From an uncultured Propionibacteriaceae bacterium (GTDB lineage: Bacteria; Actinomycetota; Actinomycetes; Propionibacteriales; Propionibacteriaceae), in contig CAMCJC010000021.1 in assembly GCA_945875065.1 (NCBI GenBank), forward strand, positions 1 through 14,694: a stretch of DNA of 14,694 bases. Reading direction: 5' to 3'. The notes beneath the pieces were generated by a model. It was not told the DNA's origin, made no database searches, and saw only the letters and a list, made by a program, of their open reading frames with translations. Below, one piece after another: positions 1-4,893 of this stretch; within the stretch, counting starts at the first letter, position 1; every line of letters begins with the position of its first letter. The translations under genes were made by a program, and so were the position numbers.

Positions 1-47
1 ATCTTTGGGATTCTGTGAATAAGCCTCTTTTTCCTGACTTCAGACAT
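1..47 (-). CDS. Possible 5' end of an unidentified gene (runs off the window)
   Basis: An ATG at 47-45 on the minus strand opens a frame of 15 codons (MSEVRKKRLIHRIPK) that stays open to the left edge. It is preceded by GGGAG with a 5-base spacer, a good Shine-Dalgarno match. The visible peptide is basic and too short to assign to a family. It lies downstream of the transposase remnant and reads in the same direction, so it could be an unrelated gene or part of the same decayed element. The support is only the start codon and ribosome binding site, so a chance frame is quite possible. Confidence 0.3.
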   Translation of the reverse strand, partial: MSEVRKKRLIHRIPK

Positions 48-110
48 CGCTACTCCCTATAGCCGATGCCTCCACAAACCAGGGGAAACCTCAAACCGCC
101 TCAACCCAAC

Positions 111-293
111 TTAACTAAAATGAGCCAACTCGGGGCTGCGGCGCCCGATCGACTGCTCGCTGATCTTCTCCCTGCGAGCCGCCTCGGCGATCGTCATCTC
201 GTCCGCCAGCACGCTCAACACGATCCGAGTCTTCTTCTCGACTGGAATCACAAGGGGGTCTACCCATAGCTCAGATTCTCCTTCCGGACTGAC
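111..293 (-). pseudogene. Transposase N-terminal helix-turn-helix remnant (IS3-like)
   Basis: On the minus strand the frame from 293 to the TAA at 113-111 contains LVIPVEKKTRIVLSVLADEM followed directly by TIAEAARREKISEQSIGR. This is the typical N-terminal helix-turn-helix of IS3-type OrfA transposases (pattern VEKKTRIVL..L.GEMT.AEAARR..VSEQSIG.W). After SIGR the expected tryptophan and downstream coiled-coil/leucine-zipper part are missing: the frame reads RSPELAHFS and stops. Only about 45 residues of the family pattern remain, so it is broken and cannot be functional. There is no catalytic DDE domain and no terminal inverted repeat in view. It lies about 240 bases beyond the end of the lanthipeptide cluster, consistent with past mobile-element activity at this border. 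The family assignment is from recalled motif similarity and was not searched. Confidence 0.6.
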
Positions 294-532
294 TCAACAA
301 CCTCGCCAAGAACCTTGACGCGGGACAGAGAGAAGTACATCAACTTCCAGTACTTGACCCTGCCCAGGGTGCAGTTGGCCAATGACACGGGACTACTCGT
401 TCCCACTGAAACAGTATTGAGCGAAGCACAGCAGGAACGAGCCGCCAGATTTACTATAGCACAGACCTCGTCATCAGTCAGCCTTGGAGCCTTGGAGCCT
501 TGACCAGGAACTGCCGCGAGAAGACGCAGGGG
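294..532. other. Spacer with no supported gene
   Basis: I see no convincing gene on either strand between the transposase remnant and the protease stop codon. On the minus strand, the frame after the protease stop stays open for about 80 codons and includes a stretch reading LTDDEVCAIVNLAARSC, which looks faintly protein-like. It has no credible start codon or ribosome binding site and no family I recognise. It could be the decayed tail of another mobile-element gene. I see no clear rho-independent terminator for the lanthipeptide operon here. Confidence 0.4.
481..502. repeat. Short tandem repeat, 8-base unit
   Basis: The unit GCCTTGGA occurs twice in full and once as GCCTTG, giving 2.75 copies. 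It lies in the non-coding spacer 30 bases past the protease stop codon. It looks like replication slippage. No function is apparent. Confidence 0.8.
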
Positions 533-2488
533 TCACGAATGGGTTCGCGACATCAACGTTGTTCTGACCCAGTCAACAAGAATCTGTGGACCCATGTGCT
601 TGCCGAATCCATCGTGAGTTCCCTCGGGATCGAACCAGAGAGTTACGTTACCACCCAACTGCTTGGCGCGTAGTGCCCAGGCCAGCCCTTGTCGGGGGTC
701 AACTTGCACGTCGCGGACGGAAATAGCTATCAGCATTGAGGCTCGGGGAGCGGCGAGCTTGCGCAGTGGTGAGAGGGCCTTCAATACCTCATGATCGCGG
801 AGGCTAGACATCGGGTCACCCCACTCGTCCCGGTCGGCATCGACGGTGAGTGAAGCGTCGCGAGTGAGCGCCTCCAGGGGGTCAATGTATCCGTTGACTA
901 TGACCGCCGCGTCAATGTCAGCAGACTCGTCTGCAACGAGCGAGGCGACGAGGAATCCTCCTGCAGAGGCACCAATAGCACAGATTTGTGTGGCGGTCGT
1001 CGCTCCATGACCTGATCGCAGCCAGCGGACGGCGGCTACGGCATCGGCAACCGCGCGATCACGGCGGTCTCGGTAGCCGTCGCGATGCCTCTTGTCATCA
1101 CCGCCCCCTCGCACGTTAGCGGTCGCCACCGCGAACCCCCGCTCAAGCCAAAGGTTAGCGTCGCTGTATGAGTGGAGGTCGATATCAATTCCATAAGCTC
1201 CGTAGAGCAGCAGGATCACGGGTCCATGGAATTGGGTGGAGTTGCCCCGCCAGCATATATCGATCGAGAAGTCATATCCATCCGAGGAAACGACGGTCTC
1301 ATGAGTGAAATATACGTCCGGAACGCAGGGCTGGCGATCGGGGTTGAGCAGGTACCCGCTCCTATCAAGATACCAGTTGATGGGCGGTGAGCTGGTCGTC
1401 GACTCAACGACGCTCAACCCCACCGAGGTGGCGGCGATATTCAGGTTCAAACCAAACATTCCTCGCGTACTAAGCAGAGGAGTGGAGGTAGCGAGACTCG
1501 ACTCCGACAACGGAAACATCGACAGATCTTCCCTCAGCCCGCTTGCGTCGCGCCGATTGATGCGGGCTACTACCGATCCATCACGACCCAATATCTGAGA
1601 AACCTGTCCTTCCCCTGCGGCGACGCGCCACACCTCCGCCGACTCCCTGTCCTGGACACGGCGAGCCGCGATGTGCCAGCCCTCGTCACCATTTGTCCCT
1701 TGAACTAGCACCGGCTCCCCATCCAATAGAGCAACATCAAGCAGATCGGGATCGTGGCAAGGCGCTATCGAAGGGTCGATGTGCATTCCGGAACGAGTGA
1801 GCTTAAAGAGTTGCCAGACCCGTTCGGTGCGGACACCGTGCCCCACTTTGACAAAGCATGGGTTTGCGCAGGAGGCGATCATTACTCCGGCGGCGGGCCC
1901 CTCAGCAAGTACCCGCACATCCCGACGAAAAGAGCCCGTGTCGATCGGTATCACGGCGGCTTGCGCGCGGTTGGGATCGTCGGGGTGGGGCTCTACGAAC
2001 GCCAAGAGCTCGGCGTTTTCTCCGCACAACTGCGCTTCTGGATAGATCCCTGCGAGCACGACCACGGGAGTGGGCTCCCCGCGTGCATAAACGGCCACTG
2101 CGTAGCGTTGACGCTGTGGATCACGGAGCAGCTTGCACCAGTGCGTCAACGACTGAGCTAGCCCCCGATCCGCCACCAACCAACCTTCCAAGCCCTCTAT
2201 CTCGGACTCTTCGAAGACCAGCGACTCTCCAACCGGCGTCATTGTGACCGGATCAGCAACCCACTGCCCGACTTGACGTCCGTCGTCCCCCAAGTATAGG
2301 CGCAGCCACCCCTGAGGTAACGGTACATGAATGCTTCCGTCGGAAGCGTTGAGTGATTTCCCATTTTCGACTTTCGGTAGCGTGCTGACGTCTTGGCCGT
2401 GCTCGGTCAGCAATGCCCACATTGTGTGCTCGTCAACCTCCAGCCACTGGTCAACAGAGAGTGGCAGGGGAACATTTGTTGGCTTCAT
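533..2488 (-). CDS. lanP: Prolyl oligopeptidase-family serine protease, likely lanthipeptide leader peptidase (FlaP-like)
   Basis: This 651-residue protein has an N-terminal half of the size expected for a beta-propeller and a C-terminal alpha/beta-hydrolase domain of peptidase family S9A. The complete triad is visible: Ser508 in GASAGGF, Asp593 in VRDVQVDP, and His625 in GTHDGFG. The spacings of 85 and 32 residues are close to those of prolyl oligopeptidases. The oxyanion-side motif LLLYGAYG lies upstream of the nucleophile. There is no signal peptide, so it should act in the cytoplasm. In known class III clusters a prolyl oligopeptidase (FlaP) cuts modified precursors after a leader proline. 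The precursor here has exactly one proline (Pro15). The gene starts 25 bases after the lanT stop codon. I chose ATG 2488 because the frame upstream would overlap lanT by 68 bases and reads as unrelated sequence. Its Shine-Dalgarno (AAGGAG) is 13 bases away, longer than ideal. The position equivalent to the substrate-binding Arg643 of pig prolyl oligopeptidase appears to be Gln here. The family call is firm; the role rests on context. Confidence 0.9.
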   Translation of the reverse strand: MKPTNVPLPLSVDQWLEVDEHTMWALLTEHGQDVSTLPKVENGKSLNASDGSIHVPLPQGWLRLYLGDDGRQVGQWVADPVTMTPVGESLVFEESEIEGLEGWLVADRGLAQSLTHWCKLLRDPQRQRYAVAVYARGEPTPVVVLAGIYPEAQLCGENAELLAFVEPHPDDPNRAQAAVIPIDTGSFRRDVRVLAEGPAAGVMIASCANPCFVKVGHGVRTERVWQLFKLTRSGMHIDPSIAPCHDPDLLDVALLDGEPVLVQGTNGDEGWHIAARRVQDRESAEVWRVAAGEGQVSQILGRDGSVVARINRRDASGLREDLSMFPLSESSLATSTPLLSTRGMFGLNLNIAATSVGLSVVESTTSSPPINWYLDRSGYLLNPDRQPCVPDVYFTHETVVSSDGYDFSIDICWRGNSTQFHGPVILLLYGAYGIDIDLHSYSDANLWLERGFAVATANVRGGGDDKRHRDGYRDRRDRAVADAVAAVRWLRSGHGATTATQICAIGASAGGFLVASLVADESADIDAAVIVNGYIDPLEALTRDASLTVDADRDEWGDPMSSLRDHEVLKALSPLRKLAAPRASMLIAISVRDVQVDPRQGLAWALRAKQLGGNVTLWFDPEGTHDGFGKHMGPQILVDWVRTTLMSRTHS

Positions 2489-2513
2489 ATCCTGGCCTAG
2501 GCTCCTTAGTACG

Positions 2514-4487
2514 TCAAGCCGCGACGAGCGAGCGAAACAGTGCAGAGCGCCGGTGAACCTCGGTGGGTGTGCCGAACTCAACCAAGCGGCCGTGATCTAG
2601 CACTATGACCAGGTCGGCGGCGTCAATGCCGAAGCGGCCATGACCGGCGGAGAATGTCGTGATTCCTCCCATGGTCGTGCGTATGAGCCGCATCACTTGC
2701 TCGCGAGTTATGACGTCCAGCCCCGAGGTGATTTCGTCCAGGAGAAGCATCCGGGGTCGACCGATGAGTGTTCGCGCGATCGCCAGGCGCTGTTGCTCGC
2801 CACCTGAGAACGCGTACGCCGATTCTCCAATCGGCGCGTCAAGACCGCCCACGCGCGCTCCAATGGTGTCGGCAAGCCCGACTTGGCGAATGATCTCCCA
2901 GCATCTCTCGTCGCTGATCTTGCGCCCCAGTAGAAGGTTGTCCCTGACAGTGCCGCTAAACAGCGGGCATGCCTGCTCGATATAGCCAACTTGGCGACGG
3001 TAGCGGTCATCATCGTGTTCGGCGAGTGGAACCTGGTCTGCGAGGACCGTCCCCGAGGTCGGGAGGATGAACTTCTCTAGTAGTGAGAGTACGGTCGACT
3101 TTCCTGAACCCGAGGACCCAGCCATTGCGACCCAAGAGCCGGAAGGGACGCTGAATGTTACATCTCGAAGCGCGAAATCTTGATCGTCCTCCCCCAAGGA
3201 GTAGTTCACACAGACGTTCCGGAACTCGATATCCCCTTTCAAGCAGGGGGTCATGGGTTTGGCGTCCTGTGGTGGCTCATTCACCTTAACGCGCGCCTGT
3301 TGTGAGCTCTCGCCGACCACGACACTCAGGTCCATGATGCGCTGGAGAGCGCCCAGTGCCTCTGCCATCTCTACGACTGTGTCGGCGCTACCGGTGATTG
3401 GCGTGATGATGAGCATCATGTACATGAAGAAAGAGACCAACTGCTCTACGGACAAGGCGCCAGACTGCATACGAAGCACAGCGATGCAGATAACGATGAG
3501 GAGAGTAGCCTGCACGCAGATCATCACGACTGGGGTCATGAATGCGTGGGCCTGGTCCCCCCGGTTCGAGGCGCGCAGGAGGTCCGTGCTGGATCTCTTC
3601 AGTCGTCGGAGGGCAAAGTGATCCGCGACGAAGGCGCGCAGGGTCAGCACGGAGTCCAAGGCACGGGTCACTTCCGCGACGTATGCCCCTTGGGCCTCTT
3701 GGCGGGTGTATGAGAAGGTAGTCAGTCGGCTTGAGATGAAGATTATGAAAGCCAGGCACGTAACGGTGAGGCCCACGGCAGACAGGGTGAGCACAGAATC
3801 GATCACTGTCATCTGTATGAGCGCGCCCGCTACCATGACGATTCCGCCGAATGCCTGCACCGGGCCGGCGGTGAACACTCGGCTCATACGTTCGGAGTCG
3901 ATGCTACACCGTGCAACAAGGTCGGCGGTGGGATGAGAGACGAGCTTGGCCGCAGGGACGCGAAGAGCGATGGTTGAGGACGCATCACGGAACGCCCGGA
4001 CGGAGCGATTTCCGGCCCGCGCGCTAGCGACACTGACTGCAGCCGAGATCCCCGACGCGAGAATCGCGAGTCCTGCGAGCAAGAGGCCGTACGGGAGGGC
4101 CTCCTCGAAGCCGCCGCTCTGCAACGCGCCAACGATGCGGCCCGCTAGGGCCGGTTGACACAGCGAGACGCAGGACGACAGGACCGTCCCGAGAAAGATC
4201 AGGGGAAGCGCCTTGGGTTCCAGCCGGAGTATCCGCGTGAGGCGACGAAGCCGGCTCTTTGGTGGATTCCTCAGCAGCTTCGAGATGTGAGCGACACCGT
4301 CGTCTCTGTGACGATCCACCTCGGCATGGAGGGGGGCAGGCGACAGCTCTGACCCGGGCGATGCATTGTGGGGCGGGAAGCTGTCTGAGGAGACCGCCCG
4401 GCGGGCAGGGATGGAGCGAGACCCGTAGTCAACATGTAGTGCGGAGTGTGAACTCATCTCTGTCTCTGTTTCTCTGTGAGTCTTCAT
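2514..4487 (-). CDS. lanT: ABC exporter, fused membrane and ATPase half-transporter (lanthipeptide export)
   Basis: With the start at ATG 4487 the product is 657 residues. A hydrophilic N-terminal stretch of about 75 residues is followed by six hydrophobic segments of an ABC exporter domain, then a nucleotide-binding domain. The ATPase motifs are present: Walker A GSSGSGKST with Lys463, the Q-loop in YIEQ, signature FSGGEQQR with Ser561, Walker B MLLLDE with Asp584 and Glu585, and an H-loop His616 in SAGHG. It probably works as a homodimer, since no second subunit is encoded nearby (labyrinthopeptin clusters carry two transporter genes). There is no N-terminal C39 peptidase domain, so leader removal must be done elsewhere, matching the protease gene next door. 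The start is uncertain: ATG 4457 would give 647 residues, and a GTG at 4604 is also in frame. None has a strong ribosome binding site. A 16-base tandem duplication just upstream puts another ATG (4578) out of frame. Being in a lanthipeptide operon, its cargo is most likely the LanA product, and it may also give self-protection. Confidence 0.88.
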   Translation of the reverse strand: MKTHRETETEMSSHSALHVDYGSRSIPARRAVSSDSFPPHNASPGSELSPAPLHAEVDRHRDDGVAHISKLLRNPPKSRLRRLTRILRLEPKALPLIFLGTVLSSCVSLCQPALAGRIVGALQSGGFEEALPYGLLLAGLAILASGISAAVSVASARAGNRSVRAFRDASSTIALRVPAAKLVSHPTADLVARCSIDSERMSRVFTAGPVQAFGGIVMVAGALIQMTVIDSVLTLSAVGLTVTCLAFIIFISSRLTTFSYTRQEAQGAYVAEVTRALDSVLTLRAFVADHFALRRLKRSSTDLLRASNRGDQAHAFMTPVVMICVQATLLIVICIAVLRMQSGALSVEQLVSFFMYMMLIITPITGSADTVVEMAEALGALQRIMDLSVVVGESSQQARVKVNEPPQDAKPMTPCLKGDIEFRNVCVNYSLGEDDQDFALRDVTFSVPSGSWVAMAGSSGSGKSTVLSLLEKFILPTSGTVLADQVPLAEHDDDRYRRQVGYIEQACPLFSGTVRDNLLLGRKISDERCWEIIRQVGLADTIGARVGGLDAPIGESAYAFSGGEQQRLAIARTLIGRPRMLLLDEITSGLDVITREQVMRLIRTTMGGITTFSAGHGRFGIDAADLVIVLDHGRLVEFGTPTEVHRRSALFRSLVAA

Positions 4488-4515
4488 ATTTTGGTCGCCC
4501 GCCGATGCGCGGCTA

Positions 4516-4547
4516 GTCGAAGAAACTGTTTGTCGAAGAAACTGTTT
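4516..4547. repeat. Perfect 16-base tandem duplication upstream of lanT
   Basis: The unit GTCGAAGAAACTGTTT is present twice head to tail (4516-4531 and 4532-4547), 29 bases upstream of the chosen lanT start. Sixteen is not a multiple of three. With two copies, the minus-strand ATG at 4578-4576 reads 21 codons and stops at 4515-4513. With one copy, that ATG would run in frame into lanT without a stop. This suggests either a recent slippage event in a non-coding leader or a slipped-strand switch. Confidence 0.9.
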
Positions 4548-4690
4548 GAAGATCCGCGTCCGGAGTGCCCGGAACCATAGTCCTGAGGCAGGTCCTGATG
4601 ACACCTGACGCCGTCCGAGAACTCACCTCTGAGGATAAAGCCTCTGGCGTCGGCGGGGACGGACCTCGAATCACTGCTACAGTCCGTGCT

Positions 4691-4710
4691 TGCCGCGCGT
4701 GTGGTGTGGC
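4691..4710. repeat. Direct repeat flanking lanA, downstream copy
   Basis: TGCCGCGCGTGTGGTGTGGC on the plus strand matches 4938-4958 except for one inserted G. The copies lie on either side of lanA with their starts 247 bases apart. In transcript direction this copy directly follows the hairpin at 4711-4749. The other copy follows the hairpin at 4966-4986 by 7 bases, so hairpin plus repeat looks like a duplicated module. Confidence 0.85.
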
Positions 4711-4749
4711 CGGGTGGGCGGGTCGCTGGTGTGGCGGCCCGCCCACCCG
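4711..4749 (-). promoter_or_regulatory. Strong hairpin between lanA and lanT (attenuator or processing site)
   Basis: CGGGTGGGCGGG (4711-4722) is perfectly complementary to CCCGCCCACCCG (4738-4749). The stem continues inward through a G-U pair and three G-C pairs, leaving a loop of a few bases. It starts 21 bases after the lanA stop codon. No run of U follows, so it does not look like a classic rho-independent terminator. Hairpins after the precursor gene in lantibiotic operons often act as partial terminators or 3' stabilisers, giving much more precursor than transporter mRNA. That role is inferred here. Confidence 0.6.
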
Positions 4750-4770
4750 CGTTACGCGATGGTGTGCGGA

Positions 4771-4893
4771 TTAGCAGCACCAGATGCTGTGGCTGTAGGA
4801 GTGACGGCACCAGAAGATGCTGCCGTGGGTGGAGCGCTTGGTCTCCTGCGGCACCTCGGTGATGTCTGCCTGAAGGTTCAGGACGTTAGCCAT
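4771..4893 (-). CDS. lanA: Class III lanthipeptide precursor peptide
   Basis: A 40-residue peptide with a leader of about 20 residues and a core of about 20. Residues 5-8 are LNLQ, the LxLQ leader motif that class III kinase-cyclases bind. The core (residues 21-40) is STHGSIFWCRHSYSHSIWCC. It contains two copies of Ser-x3-Ser-x3-Cys: Ser21/Ser25/Cys29 and Ser32/Ser36/Cys40. This is the Ser-Ser-Cys triad type that forms labionin or lanthionine plus dehydroalanine. Labyrinthopeptin A1 has the same overall plan and core length, ending in Cys-Cys, but with Ser-x2-Ser spacing. Only one proline is present (Pro15), a likely cut site for the neighbouring prolyl oligopeptidase. Lys19-Arg20 lies immediately before the core and could be a trypsin-like site. 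The start is secure because AAAGGAGGTG lies 6 bases upstream. The ATG lies inside the end of lanKC (8-base overlap). The core is rich in aromatic residues and histidine (F, W, W, Y and three H). Confidence 0.93.
   Translation of the reverse strand: MANVLNLQADITEVPQETKRSTHGSIFWCRHSYSHSIWCC

Noticed and set aside
66..269. A 67-codon plus-strand frame at the left edge
   Set aside because: It is antisense to the transposase helix-turn-helix remnant, which has a recognisable family pattern. The plus frame has none.
4513..4578. A 21-codon minus-strand frame (contains DADLQ) considered as a degenerate second lanA
   Set aside because: It has no cysteine and its end is created by the 16-base duplication. 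It is more simply an out-of-frame upstream start of lanT.
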